From positions 191,001 to 255,000 of the forward strand of contig JARWKL010000016.1 in assembly GCA_029961685.1 (NCBI GenBank): a stretch of 64,000 nt of DNA. Reading direction: 5' to 3'. Below the pieces are notes generated by a model. The model was given only the letters and a program-made list of their open reading frames with translations, was not told the origin of the DNA and did no database searches. Every line of letters begins with the position of its first letter. Positions within the stretch are counted from its first letter, which is position 1. Below are positions 47,401-53,443 of the stretch, in pieces. The position numbers and the translations under genes are program-made. This DNA is from Aristolochia californica. Lineage: Eukaryota > Streptophyta > Magnoliopsida > Piperales > Aristolochiaceae.

Positions 47401-50013
47401 GATGAGGCTTAATTTATAAAAAAGTTCTCACATGTTTTTAGTAACTTAAGCTGAAGTTTCTATGGATTTATATTATTTAGCTCTTTGGATTGGTAAATAC
47501 TTTGTTGGAGAACTCAAGGAATACAGCTGAAAAGGATCTTTCCATTCAACGTTATGCTGTAATACCCTTATCATCAAACAGTGGATTGATAGGGTGGGTT
47601 CCTAATTGCGACACACTGCACCATTTGATACGAGAATATCGGGAAGCTAGAAAGGTTTGTTCATTTAATAGCTTGGTATATTTTCAACTTGAATAGTGAA
47701 CTCACTAATATTTCTGACCGTTTCACCATGGCAGATTTTCTTGAACCAAGAGCACAGGCTTATGCTAGCGTTTGCTCCAGACTATGACCACTTGCCTCTC
47801 ATAGCTAAAGTGGAGGTGTTTGAGCATGCTCTTCAAAATACTGAAGGAAACGACTTGGCCAGGGTAAATACTGTTCTAATATCTATTATTGAATAGTGAC
47901 AATCAGGAGAACTCCTAGAGACTCTTTTCTGTCAATGCACAAGCTATTTTATATCATCTATGCTCTCCGCTGGACAATTATTGCTGTTGATAGGTCCTGT
48001 GGCTGAAGAGTCGAACCTCTGAGGTTTGGCTAGATCGTCGTACAAATTATACAAGAAGCTTAGCTGTGATGAGTATGGTATGTTTTCTTTTAATTATTTT
48101 TTATTTCTTTCTTTGTAGATTTGAGGTTCTCACTTCTTCTTGTCTACTTCAAGCCAGTACTTCCTGTCACTCTGACATTAACTGGAAAATTTGTCTCAGG
48201 TGGGTTACCTTCTTGGTTTAGGTGATCGACATCCTAGCAATCTTATGTTGCATCGCTACAGGTCTCTCTTTCTCTTGCTCTTTTTCTTTTTCTTTTTTTA
48301 ATTTAAAGGAATGGTTGCAGGTTGTTCTTGTCTTCAGTATATTGTTGAGAAAATCAGCAGCTGATGTCATTGATATTATTATTATTTTTCCTCTATGTGC
48401 CTCCAGCGGAAAGATCTTGCACATTGATTTTGGAGATTGTTTTGAAGCTTCAATGAACCGGGAAAAGTTCCCTGAGAAGGCCTGAACTCGACTTCAAAAT
48501 GTTTTTTCTTTTGGTTTACGTTTTCTTCAGTTGGCTCATCTGATTACATTGGCATCAATTACAGGTTCCTTTTCGCTTGACTAGGATGCTTGTGAAGGCA
48601 ATGGAAGTTAGTGGCATTGAAGGCAACTTCCGATCAACTTGTGAAAATGTGGTGCAGGTCCTTCGAACAAATAAGGATAGTGTCATGGCTATGATGGAGG
48701 TATAGAAGTTGTTGTTATATTTTTTTTGTGCTCACTGTGAGTATGCAATCCTTGACTTCCAAGTATGGGCCTAGTCTGACAACCAGACCCTAGACTTATA
48801 TTATACAACCTGAGTCGATCAGTTGCATTACAGTTCCCATAAATATGGACCAGCTCCCTAGTGATGGATTCACTTGTAAAACTTGAGCTCCCCTTCCCTC
48901 TTTCTCTCTACATGTGGAGGAGCCACTGCCCTCCCTACTGCTTGTAGAACTTCTGCAGTTCAGCATGGTACTTGTGTGCCCCTTCCCTTGAACTTACTTT
49001 TCATTTTTTACTTTTTAAAATGTTTGAATCATATCTATGATGATACCCCAGTTCAATCACTAGTTTAAACCGCTTGAACTGGGTTCATCCACCATTCTAG
49101 GTTGGCCGTTAGTCCAGTAATTTTAATAAATTAAGAAGTGCACCCCTATTACCAAGAAGATGGATGACAAAATAAGGTTCTGCTCACTCCAGAAGTTGCC
49201 TGTTGCCTGTTGCCTGTAAGTCGTGCTACAGGCAGATGTTTCTGAAAATGCACTCCTAATCTACAGCTTCTAGGCAGGCAATTCTGCCTCTTGTTTTCCT
49301 TAAGTAGAGGAGCTAACAGTTGGAATCTGTGCTTTTAGGCTTTTGTACATGATCCCCTAATAAACTGGCGGTTATTCAATTTCAATGAAGTTCCCCAAAT
49401 GACTAACTATGGAAATGCTCATGCCCAACCGGTTGTAAATAGTGAAGAATCTGCACCTGCTAGAGATTTTCCTCATCCTTTGCGTGGTGCTCGGGAAAGG
49501 GAATTACTCCAGGTGAATTATCAGATTTAAATTTTTTATTCTTTTTTGGTTCTAAAGAATGCTTGATAAAAAAGGAAAATCATAAATATCTATTTAATTT
49601 TCTAGGTTGTCAATCAGGTTGGTGATGCTAATGAAGTTCTAAATGACCGTGCTGTTGTTGTTATGGCTCGCATGAGCAATAAATTAACTGGGAGGGACTT
49701 CTCTCTTGGGTCTTCTATATCTTCACCAACAAGCTCCATTCAACATGCTGTAGACCATGGTACATTAATCTCCAGTGACACACGAGAAGTTGATCACGGT
49801 TTATCTGTTAAACTTCAAGTCCAGAAGTTGATTATGCAGGCAACGTCACATGAAAACTTGTGTCAAAATTACGTTGGGTATGTATATGTTGCTTTCTTGC
49901 TATTATTTCCCTTCGTAGGGTTTTGATGTTATTTATTTTACAAGGCACTGTAATTGAATTCATAGGTATTCATGCCAGTTTTGAATTGTTTCAGGTGGTG
50001 CCCTTTCTGGTGA
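8273..50013 (+). CDS. TOR: Serine/threonine-protein kinase TOR (3' 33 exons)
   Basis: Exons by splice sites: 8273-8396, 8485-8670, 8782-8934, 9020-9172, 9711-9782, 9877-10011, 10098-10159, 10591-10688, 12207-12316, 12396-12569, 12664-12729, 26096-26164, 36430-36540, 36692-36832, 36937-37065, 37401-37566, 37739-37953, 43017-43223, 44682-44795, 44879-45073, 45153-45233, 46699-46773, 46938-47004, 47091-47251, 47481-47654, 47735-47863, 47994-48077, 48200-48261, 48407-48479, 48565-48699, 49339-49512, 49606-49877, 49995-50013. Total 4,186 nt: one base completing a codon from upstream, then 1,394 codons and a TGA, open throughout. The protein is the central controller of growth and nutrient signalling (TORC1 kinase with RAPTOR and LST8). 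Compared with the about 2,480-residue Arabidopsis protein, the N-terminal about 1,090 residues are missing and must lie upstream. All introns are GT-AG except 48480-48564. The identification rests on near-continuous agreement with plant TOR through FAT, FRB, kinase and FATC. Confidence 0.96.
9173..9710. other. TOR intron with unassigned repeat-like insert
   Basis: Between exons 9020-9172 and 9711-9782. The stretch from about 9250 to 9510 (GAGA-rich start, then 'cccatgggcttaattacaatctaacccacc') looks like part of an LTR or other insertion rather than ordinary AT-rich intron, but I can find no terminal repeats or target duplication. The remainder is T-rich intron leading to the acceptor. Confidence 0.3.
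10689..12206. other. TOR intron, 1.5 kb, with possible LINE 3' tail
   Basis: Ordinary AT-rich intron with T-runs at 11144-11163 and 11699-11710. The part at 11760-11960 ends 'caataaatttacacc' followed by 'atttcaagaaaaat', which resembles the 3' ends of the LINE copies elsewhere in the window (AATAAA, short spacer, A-rich tail). No coding remnant confirms it. Confidence 0.3.
13295..13412 (+). repeat. 5' LTR (118 bp)
   Basis: TG...CA ends, direct partner of 15232-15349, immediately followed by the primer site. Related to the LTRs of the TRIMs at 27641 and 35374, which are in the opposite orientation. Confidence 0.9.
13413..13425 (+). other. tRNA primer-binding site
   Basis: TGGTATCTGAGCG directly abuts the 5' LTR. 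One base from the plant Copia standard TGGTATCAGAGC, complementary to initiator methionine tRNA; that exact standard form is present in the TRIMs at 27641 and 35374. Confidence 0.85.
13440..13640 (-). repeat. Minus-strand LTR/PPT fragment of another Copia family
   Basis: On the minus strand a purine tract CTTGAGGGGGAG is followed by TGTTGGAAGATGGGCCC, the look of a polypurine tract plus LTR start. A second 'cccatcttccaacactcc' stands about 110 bp downstream at 13604. It is nested in the interior of the 13295-15349 element. No full LTR pair can be drawn. Confidence 0.45.
14716..15040 (+). pseudogene. Copia reverse transcriptase remnant with internal deletion
   Basis: The open frame starts with [13 protein letters not shown], the N-terminal opening of the Copia RT domain, and jumps after about 28 residues to the domain's C-terminal end (S-L-D-T-P-M-E...[18 protein letters not shown]). 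The catalytic Y-x-D-D part lies in the deleted middle. The frame then runs into the tandem repeats and stops. Confidence 0.8.
15020..15225 (+). repeat. About 42-bp tandem repeats before the PPT
   Basis: Five diverged copies of a unit with the core 'gtagagccacaaaagagggc' then 'ctacacctaaactatccac'. The same unit, on the other strand, fills most of the interior of the TRIMs at 27641-27962 and 35374-35795. Confidence 0.85.
16300..17042. other. TOR intron sequence, unassigned
   Basis: Contains an T-run of about 22 bp at 16639-16660, a short palindrome-like CACACGTGCGTGTG at 16810-16823, and no recognisable coding remnant. The T-run could mark the tail of another minus-strand retrotransposed copy. 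Confidence 0.3.
17046..17665 (-). mobile_element. 5'-truncated LINE, RNase H end, minus strand
   Basis: The minus strand encodes the link segment ([12 protein letters not shown]) and RNase H ([17 protein letters not shown]) followed by [17 protein letters not shown]. The T-rich left end is the A-tail in the element's direction. Close relative of the copy at 45995-46644 and of the 3' end of the LINE at 28352-32420. A frameshift near 17300 splits the domain. Confidence 0.8.
17690..18140 (+). other. LTR-like stretch with possible primer site
   Basis: A TATA-like 'actataaataaaatgagg' is followed by a pyrimidine-rich leader and, at about 17878, 'ttgtaccaaagcattgaccc', similar to the primer-site region of some plant Copia elements. 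A GAA-rich tract follows. No partner LTR or coding sequence is seen, so this remains tentative. Confidence 0.3.
18196..19139 (+). mobile_element. 5'-truncated LINE 3' end, plus strand
   Basis: Encodes the end of the zf-RVT motif ([13 protein letters not shown] near 18262) and RNase H ([16 protein letters not shown] at about 18700), then [17 protein letters not shown] and an (AAAAT)n tail. Flanked by near-identical TTCTGCAATTC (18185-18195) and TTCTGCAGTTC (19140-19150), a probable 11-bp target duplication with one change. Contains frameshifts; same 3'-end type as the LINE ending at 6328. Confidence 0.8.
19429..20683 (-). mobile_element. 5'-truncated LINE, minus strand, with 13-bp TSD
   Basis: Target duplication TCCTCTGAATTCT at 19416-19428 and 20684-20696, perfect. 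The minus strand reads zf-RVT ([18 protein letters not shown] near 20335) and RNase H (19900-19617: [12 protein letters not shown]...F-G-G-V-V). A T-rich end at 19429-19440 is its tail. Frames are broken. Confidence 0.88.
20697..21229. other. TOR intron, unassigned
   Basis: T-rich intron-like sequence with an A-run at 21157-21167 after 'ctcatggagtt'. No coding remnant or terminal repeat seen; possibly a 3' scrap of a retroelement. Confidence 0.3.
21230..21641 (+). other. LTR-like leader sequence, unassigned
   Basis: A TATA-like 'aaccataaatacaacctc' at about 21390 is followed by a long pyrimidine-rich stretch (21416-21530), the layout of an LTR promoter and leader or of a plant gene promoter. 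There is no coding sequence downstream, because a LINE inserted at 21654. Kept as unassigned. Confidence 0.25.
21654..22515 (+). mobile_element. 5'-truncated LINE 3' end, plus, with 12-bp TSD
   Basis: Perfect target duplication GATGGATGAGAA at 21642-21653 and 22516-22527. Encodes a zf-RVT end and RNase H ([20 protein letters not shown] at about 22068), a late S-L-V-V stretch, AATAAA and an A-tail ending at 22514. One frameshift in RNase H. Confidence 0.88.
22528..22904. other. TOR intron, nothing recognised
   Basis: T-rich intron sequence between two LINE insertions. No coding remnant, repeat or motif seen. Confidence 0.4.
22905..23580 (-). mobile_element. 5'-truncated LINE, RNase H end, minus strand
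   Basis: The minus strand reads [20 protein letters not shown] at about 23380-23320 and [17 protein letters not shown] at 23080-23030: the start and end of a plant LINE RNase H. Its T-rich tail is at 22905-22920. The target duplication is not clear. Confidence 0.75.
23581..24320. other. TOR intron, nothing recognised
   Basis: No coding remnant or terminal repeat is seen. The open frame at 23885-24121 has no recognisable motif. Confidence 0.35.
24338..25590 (-). mobile_element. 5'-truncated LINE, minus strand, with 17-bp TSD
   Basis: Perfect 17-bp target duplication AATTTTCGTGCATGTTT at 24321-24337 and 25591-25607. On the minus strand: the pre-zinc segment ([19 protein letters not shown], 25460-25300), zinc-binding part, link segment and RNase H, ending in a T-rich (A on minus) tail at 24338-24345. 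Frames are interrupted. Confidence 0.9.
25740..25915. repeat. Diverged tandem duplication, about 95-bp unit
   Basis: Two adjacent copies share 'tgaaatctatat', a 'tgatttttaatggtattagtatctaggtga'-like core and 'agaaat(a/g)gt' end (about 25745-25830 and 25840-25915). Non-coding, in the TOR intron. Confidence 0.6.
26661..27045 (-). mobile_element. TRIM element, diverged subfamily
   Basis: LTRs 26661-26778 and 26928-27045, each 118 bp, reading TGTTGA...CCA on the minus strand, around an interior of 149 bp. The primer site on the minus strand is TGGTATCAAAACA, next to the 26928 LTR. The LTR core ('ctagccacttagga', 'ctaaaatgac') is alignable with the TGTTAAG TRIMs. No clean target duplication is visible. 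No coding capacity. Confidence 0.8.
27046..27610 (+). mobile_element. LINE endonuclease fragment
   Basis: Plus-strand reading from 27330 gives [10 protein letters not shown], then [14 protein letters not shown], then [11 protein letters not shown] and G-P-C-P-S-W-F: the C-terminal half of the LINE endonuclease (family pattern F-T-W-S-N...K-L-D-R-F-L...L-x-R-x-x-S-D-H...G-P-x-P-F-R-F). Upstream is an A-run at 27252-27264. Broken by a stop. Confidence 0.7.
27641..27962 (-). mobile_element. TRIM element, TGTTAAG family
   Basis: LTRs 27641-27758 (118 bp) and 27887-27962 (76 bp, internally deleted). On the minus strand the PBS is an exact TGGTATCAGAGCA (27886-27874 direction) and the PPT is a G-rich tract next to 27758. 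The interior is about 128 bp and consists of the same 42-bp unit seen at 15020-15225. Flanking TTATG and TAATG may be a target duplication with one change. No coding capacity. Confidence 0.88.
28155..28355 (+). pseudogene. LINE ORF1 C-terminus
   Basis: 66-residue frame ending [10 protein letters not shown]...[14 protein letters not shown]. Its TGA stop overlaps the ATG of ORF2 as ATGA (28352-28355). N-terminal and zinc-knuckle parts are not visible upstream, so only the tail is present. Confidence 0.6.
28352..32340 (+). pseudogene. LINE ORF2 (EN-RT-zf-RNase H), inactivated
   Basis: Endonuclease from 28352 ([12 protein letters not shown]), with G-D-F-N at 28738-28749. RT: P-S-P-D-G-F at about 29660, D-F-R-P-I-S-L at about 29830, [12 protein letters not shown] at about 30040, G-D-P-L-S-P-L-L-F at about 30220. 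The catalytic box reads Y-T-G-D at 30349-30360 instead of Y/F-A-D-D, so a catalytic aspartate is lost. Zinc motif C-P-F-C...H-T-L-L-Q-C at about 31529-31578. RNase H from about 31974 lacks an internal stretch after G-N-P-G. In-frame stops, e.g. near 28469, 28708, 29279, 29630, 30010 and 30456. Confidence 0.9.
32832..33270. mobile_element. Solo LTR (439 bp) with TAATC duplication
   Basis: Starts TGATACACC, ends GGGTCTATCA (terminal TGATA/TATCA inverted ends) and is flanked by TAATC at 32827-32831 and 33271-33275. It interrupts the Copia frame between R-Y-M-S-N and the H-W..V-K-W-I-L segment. TGATA/TATCA ends are common among Ty3-type elements, but no internal region is present to assign the family. 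Confidence 0.85.
33666..33922 (-). mobile_element. Solo LTR of the same Copia family, inverted
   Basis: Begins TGTTAGGAATTGG and ends CAACTTAACA, the reverse complement of the ends of the 3' LTR at 34155-34468, with alignable sequence through most of its length ('gcctcaaggtgagactacgtc'). It splits the Copia RNase H between H-A-K and K-H-I-Q-V-R-Y-H-F. Flanks (CCAAG / CAAAA) do not give a clean duplication. Shorter than 34155-34468 by about 57 bp. Confidence 0.8.
34155..34468 (+). repeat. Copia 3' LTR (314 bp)
   Basis: TGTTAAGTTG... to ...AATTCCTAACA, immediately after the PPT. With the inverted solo LTR at 33666 it forms an imperfect inverted repeat with arms of about 250 bp and a spacer of about 230 bp. 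Confidence 0.85.
34475..35060 (+). mobile_element. LINE 3' end remnant (RNase H), plus strand
   Basis: Plus strand reads R-W-L-K-L-N-F, then (in shifted frames) [20 protein letters not shown] and [11 protein letters not shown]: plant LINE RNase H. 'ctttattaatgcc' and an A-rich end near 35040-35060 resemble its 3' end. Many frameshifts. Confidence 0.65.
35374..35795 (-). mobile_element. TRIM element, TGTTAAG family, complete
   Basis: LTRs 35374-35491 and 35678-35795, both 118 bp with about 8 differences by eye; interior 186 bp. Perfect target duplication ACATT (35369-35373 and 35796-35800). On the minus strand the PBS TGGTATCAGAGCA abuts the 35678 LTR and a PPT (GTGAGGGGGAG) abuts the 35374 LTR. 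The interior holds about four copies of the 42-bp unit. No coding capacity: a textbook TRIM. Confidence 0.95.
35801..36429. other. TOR intron, nothing recognised
   Basis: AT-rich intron leading to the acceptor at 36428-36429 with a strong T-tract. Open frames on both strands are low-complexity (Phe/Lys) and have no motif. Confidence 0.5.
37954..38915. other. TOR intron, first 1 kb
   Basis: AT-rich with a T-run at 38313-38334 followed by 'gaaaatgatgtgtgtatataacagagagaga', which resembles the first bases of the minus-strand LINE 3' ends in this window, so a very short 5'-truncated LINE scrap is possible (about 38313-38400). The rest shows nothing. Confidence 0.35.
38916..41290 (-). mobile_element. 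LINE, minus strand, interrupted by a plus-strand LINE
   Basis: T-run (tail) at 38916-38932, RNase H end at 39240-39120 (minus: [10 protein letters not shown]), then after the nested copy the link segment (minus 40225-40050: [15 protein letters not shown]), zinc region, and RT thumb at 41350-41000 ([14 protein letters not shown] and K-C-F-V-W-Q). Part of RNase H is missing at the junction. Degenerate. Confidence 0.75.
39266..40038 (+). mobile_element. Plus-strand LINE 3' end nested in minus-strand LINE
   Basis: Starts in the link segment ([15 protein letters not shown]), then RNase H ([13 protein letters not shown] at about 39565; [11 protein letters not shown] at about 39760; [10 protein letters not shown] at about 39895) and an A-run at 40019-40036. 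One frameshift near 39612. Same 3'-end type as 18196-19139. Confidence 0.82.
41500..41935 (-). pseudogene. Copia gag-protease fragment
   Basis: Minus-strand frame with [11 protein letters not shown]: the Copia protease active-site motif is normally D-S-G-A, so the catalytic Asp is Asn here. It continues with the pre-integrase-type segment ([12 protein letters not shown]...I-G-Q-G-H-E). No RT, integrase or LTR nearby. Dead fragment next to the minus-strand LINE. Confidence 0.75.
41936..43016. other. TOR intron, nothing recognised
   Basis: No coding remnant, tandem repeat or LTR end seen. Ends with a T-tract acceptor at 43015-43016. Confidence 0.4.
43780..44010 (+). mobile_element. Short LINE ORF2 thumb fragment
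   Basis: Plus strand reads [22 protein letters not shown] then K-S-G-G-L-G-V-R-R and, after a stop, W-Q-W-R-F-S-S-E-S: the segment between RT and zinc region in the other LINEs (compare 4745-4900 and 30770-30930). 5' and 3' ends undefined. Confidence 0.6.
44011..44681. other. TOR intron, nothing recognised
   Basis: Intron between LINE scrap and the exon at 44682. No motif seen apart from a T-run at 44536-44549. Confidence 0.4.
45995..46644 (-). mobile_element. Young 5'-truncated LINE with 17-bp TSD
   Basis: Perfect target duplication TAAGGTCTTCTGTTATT at 45978-45994 and 46645-46661. The insert holds only the 3' end of a LINE: link segment, complete RNase H and tail (T-rich at 45995-46010). 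It lies in the TOR intron between the FRB exons, antisense to TOR. Frame intact, duplication perfect: the most recent-looking insertion in the window. Confidence 0.93.
46051..46620 (-). CDS. LINE RNase H domain, intact 189-residue frame
   Basis: Starts [13 protein letters not shown] within the ORF2 link segment (the true ORF2 start lies upstream and was lost by 5' truncation) and contains the whole RNase [11 protein letters not shown] (first acidic residue), S-A-E-L-H-D-L-L (Glu), [10 protein letters not shown] (Asp) and [11 protein letters not shown] (Asp of the usual A-D is replaced by Glu: T-E). The domain removes RNA from RNA-DNA hybrids during LINE copying. It is probably not expressed as such; annotated because it is the only undamaged retroelement domain here. 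Confidence 0.6.
   Translation of the reverse strand: MVGHISTWLLTKKAFSSFLGTPIRETWRNLVMMHYGTKIPVLQEWTPPEPGYLKLNFDGSSLGNPGISGFGGVISHHSGNQLFSYAGPLGISNSTSAELHDLLFGLRIFRDNCSSPLHIEGDSKVVIGWCENASPPLWRHWDTFREILEITSIVFCIWTHILRSANSATEVLARQGANLKSLVVRDLLL
47091..49512 (+). other. TOR: TOR: PI3K-like kinase domain exons
   Basis: Exons 47091-47251 to 49339-49512. Visible landmarks: the nucleotide-binding strands with [13 protein letters not shown] (exon 47091-47251), the catalytic loop [10 protein letters not shown] (exon 48200-48261), and the metal-binding D-F-G within H-I-D-F-G-D (exon 48407-48479), followed by the activation loop and the C-lobe with [11 protein letters not shown]. All catalytic residues expected of a PIKK are intact, so the kinase should be active. 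Confidence 0.94.
48480..48564 (+). other. TOR: GC-AG intron in the TOR kinase region
   Basis: 85-bp intron whose donor reads GAGAAG|GCCTGA and acceptor ATTACAG|GTTCC. Reading through would hit TGA at once. The flanking codons (F-P-E-K | V-P-F-R-L-T-R-M) join exactly as in other plant TORs. The donor lacks the usual AAG that follows GC in well-spliced GC introns, so efficiency may be lower. Confidence 0.85.
49606..50013 (+). other. TOR: TOR: C-terminal linker and FATC, incl. 19-nt last exon
   Basis: Exon 49606-49877 encodes the regulatory linker and most of FATC, ending in N-L-C-Q-N-Y-V and two bases of Gly. The last coding exon, 49995-50013, adds one base to complete Gly and then W-C-P-F-W and TGA. 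The C-terminal G-W-C-P-F-W is invariant in TOR kinases, so this tiny exon is certain even though no ORF search would find it. Confidence 0.92.
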
Positions 50014-50160
50014 GCATAATTGAACCCGTATTTATTTGTACATAATACACATGTAAAGAATGTAGTGTTTCCGGTAAATTTGTTGTATTCTCTATCGTGC
50101 TTTGTTCTTCTAATTATGGACACTAGTATCAAATTAATATAAAGGTTTTCTTTTCCCCGG
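50014..50160 (+). other. TOR: TOR 3' UTR (approximate)
   Basis: AT-rich sequence after the TGA with no open frame. An 'aattaatataaagg' near 50134 could serve as a plant-type poly-A signal. The end is not defined by sequence alone. Confidence 0.5.
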
Positions 50161-51084
50161 GAAACAGAGAGGCTAAGCTGCAGGAAAGAAGCGAGAGATG
50201 TGAGGCAGAGAAAGAGAGCAGAGCCTATGTTGTGTAGAAATCAGAAGCCAGAGACATAGAGCAGAAAAGACAAGATTCATAGACAGCTGACACCAGCTGA
50301 CACCAGAAATTTTTAGGAGTAAAAATAGGGTTATGAGTAGCAGAATAGAAAACGATTAAGGTAAAAATGTTAAAAGAACCACCACCGTTGGAAGTAAATC
50401 AACAATTGAGGTTCGGATCCGATATTTACCAGATCCGAGTCACATGATTCTAATTCTACACCTAAATCGTTTCAGATCATATGAGTCATCTGTTTGAGTT
50501 CCGCCGGAATTCTATTTCATATAATAATACTCGAATCGAATCGAATCCAGATAATATCTGAACCCATTGACAACCCTACAAAACTGCGCAGAGAAATAAG
50601 CTTAGTTTCCTGTCGTTGTTGAAGTAGAACTATCCGAAGAGTTTATTAGCTATTTTCTGATCGGAAGCCTTATACGAGTGATATGAGCATTAGGACGGCA
50701 TCTGCCACACTTTGAATCTTCTATTAAATCTATGCCAAGCATGACATATCCAAATGATGGGGAAATGCAAAAGACATACCGGCTGTCATCAGATATCTTT
50801 TTGCAATGTCATTCGAATTAGAGAGCTGTGTGAGAAGAGAAGTTATGCACCATAATAGAACTTGAGGTGTAGTTAGATTTAATGGTTGGCTGTTTAATAG
50901 GTTTATGCGGGGGACTACAAGTTAGATTTGTAAGAAGATACAAGTTTTGACTAAAAATAGAAGGCTTTGTTGTCTGTCTTCTTAAACTCCATTTCTTTTA
51001 AAAACCCAATTTCTTCAAAATTTCGTGCTTTTTTTATTAAAATCAAGCTTGTGTAAGGCAATGATTTAATTCAACTTCAACATC
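50161..51084. other. Intergenic, unassigned
   Basis: A purine-rich stretch (50165-50290, including a repeated 'agctgacacc'), then sequence with GGATCC/GATCCGA motifs around 50416-50450. It might be a solo LTR or MITE, but I find no matching ends. No gene. Confidence 0.3.
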
Positions 51085-51586
51085 AAGTTGGGTGTTAATG
51101 CCCCAAAATGAAAAATATAAGAACGAGTAATTTTTTATAATATACTTAAATAGAACATATACCTAAACAAATAATTAACCAAAATAAACATGGTTATTAC
51201 ACTAATAAGTGATTTAATGTAGTATTAAAATATATTAAAATGTTAATAATAAATTATTATATTATATTAATTAATGATTATGGTTTATTATAAAATAATA
51301 TAATAATTAGTTACGACTATAAAAATAATAAAAAATAAATAAATAGAGTAAAAAATAACAGAAAATGGATTTTTTACATAGTATTAATTAATAATTTATT
51401 TTTACAAAATTAAAATGATTAGTTTATTTAATCATAAAAATGGGATAATTAAACCAAAATAATTGATCAAATGCTTTCTTTAAAAATATTTTAATTACCA
51501 GTCTTAAAATTTTAATTTAATATATTAATAAAATTAATGAATATAATAAATATATATATTTTATTTTATTATTAACCTAGGATAGA

Positions 51587-51625
<39 letters not shown>

Positions 51626-51933
51626 TTTTAAAACATGCTTGAAAATGAATCGAGTTACTCGTAATAGTCCACAATTTACAGCATAAAAGCAAATGTTTAT
51701 GACTTGGAATATAACAACGAGTTTGTGCCTTTAATATTAAAATCATCAACTTAGGAGGGGTTAATGGCCGAAAAATAGGTTTTATTAAACCAAAACAAAA
51801 ATAGGAAACCAAAATAATTGATCAAATGTTTGATTTGATAATATTTTAATTACCACTATTAAATCACTAATATAATACAGTAATTAAAAAATAAATATAA
51901 TGAATAAATGACGTTGGTTAAATTTTTCCTAAC
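51085..51933. repeat. AT-rich repeat block A
   Basis: Starts 'ttaatgccccaaaatga', closely matching 'ttagtgccccaaaatga' at 54973. Shares long near-identical stretches with block B (54970-55766), e.g. 'ttaattaccactattaaatc' at about 51849 and 55453, and 'aacgagtttgtgcctttaat' at about 51717 and 55782. Contains an (AT)n run at 51594-51617. Forms the left flank of a PIF/Harbinger copy. Confidence 0.7.
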
Positions 51934-52222
51934 TTAGGGGAGATTAGTCAACAATGAAGTTCACATGTATTATGTAGTTCATTCAATTAGGCTATTAGTG
52001 GTGCACCAGCACCAGCGTCATCTGAAAAACACAAGTAATTGTCTCAGGCTAAAATCGTGGAATAATGATTCAACCTAAAATTGCGAATCATCCACATGAA
52101 CCCATCGTTCGGGACGCGTCAAATTTTTTTTTTTGTCTCGCGCTCTTTTTGTTAGTCAACAGTAGTGTCAACCATGAACTTGAACTTCAAATTCATTTAA
52201 ATCATCTACATAAACTTCAACT

Positions 52223-53057
52223 TCAAATTTCCCTAAGGGCTTTGACCCAATCTCTTTCAATAGCGTCTTTCATCATGAAATTCTCAAATGTCTTAGTAAT
52301 TCGATCCATTGCATCAAAGAATCTTCTAGTGACATCATCGGGCATTTCGGTTCTCTTTCTACGACGACTTGAAGATGACCACTTACTTCTTTCAGATTGA
52401 TTACCTAGAGACTCATCCATGCTTAATAATGGTGATGGAGTATCCCTAACTATATCAACATCCTCTGGTTCATCCATCAGGACATGTTCCGATTCACGGA
52501 TCACCTCATCGTCCTGATCTACAAAGGTTGCACCTCCTGAACCTCCGCTATTGTGTTTCCCACTACCAAAGCTAATTTGTCGTACAGGGGGCAGCCTTCA
52601 CGTCTGTACGTCTTAGCATCTTTATGCTCCTACAAGAATATAACTTCATTTAGAGGTCTTGGAATAGAGTTATACTAACGCGAAAAACATAAAAAATATT
52701 TTATAGTACATCATGATTTACTGACCTTTATGTAGTCAAGCCATACAGAATTATATGCAATAACTCGTTGTGTGGTTGCATCCCAACCAAACCCTCTAGT
52801 GTTGATACAACTCGTTATTGTTTGGTATGTTTTCTTCCATGCTCTTGTTCGATTATTCACTTGCTCAACAGTTTTTTCATGACTGCGTCTTCATTGAACT
52901 TATTTACACAGTCAATGTATACCTCATGCTTCCACACCCCATTAGGCAACTTGTTCCCTAGATTGACTTGTTCGACCAAGAGAGCGAGCATTTTGCTATC
53001 ATCATCGAATGTCCAAATATCATATGTTCGACCACTTGGTCGTCTTCTTGCAGCCAT
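52223..53057 (-). pseudogene. Myb/SANT-like gene of Harbinger element 1
   Basis: Exon 1 53057-52726 starts M-A-A-R-R-R-P-S-G and encodes the Myb/SANT-like domain (D-I-W-T-F-D-D-D-S-K...G-V-W-K...F-N-E-D), the DNA-binding partner protein of PIF/Harbinger elements. Near 52875 one A is missing from an A-run compared with element 2, which shifts the frame; after it the domain continues (W-K-K-T-Y-Q-T...W-L-D-Y-I-K). Donor AAAG|GTCAG, exon 2 from 52629 (E-H-K-D-A-K) down to a stop at 52223, shorter than in element 2. Confidence 0.75.
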
Positions 53058-53443
53058 GTATAAACTAAATCCGAGACGATCCTCACGGAAAAAAACTTTA
53101 TCAGACAACCTTTTCTCGTCACGGAAACACAAACCATAAAAAAAAATACCATGTGGTGGATATGTATAATACCCGAATCTCCTCACCACATGGCAAAAAC
53201 ATTCTATAGCACTTCAAAAATTCTCAACAACATTCTCACACATTTCAAAATTAATTATATTATTTTCACTACTGCATATGCGCTAAACAATGAGAACACA
53301 CACACATCAAGTCCAAATTCATCAAAGACCCTTGGTAGAGCCCCATATAACTTCGCAATCACTATGAACTGTACCTCGTCAGTGATGGGGGTCGGGTTTC
53401 GTTGGCTAATGGACACCCGTGTAGGCGACTCAACCTTGCTTGA

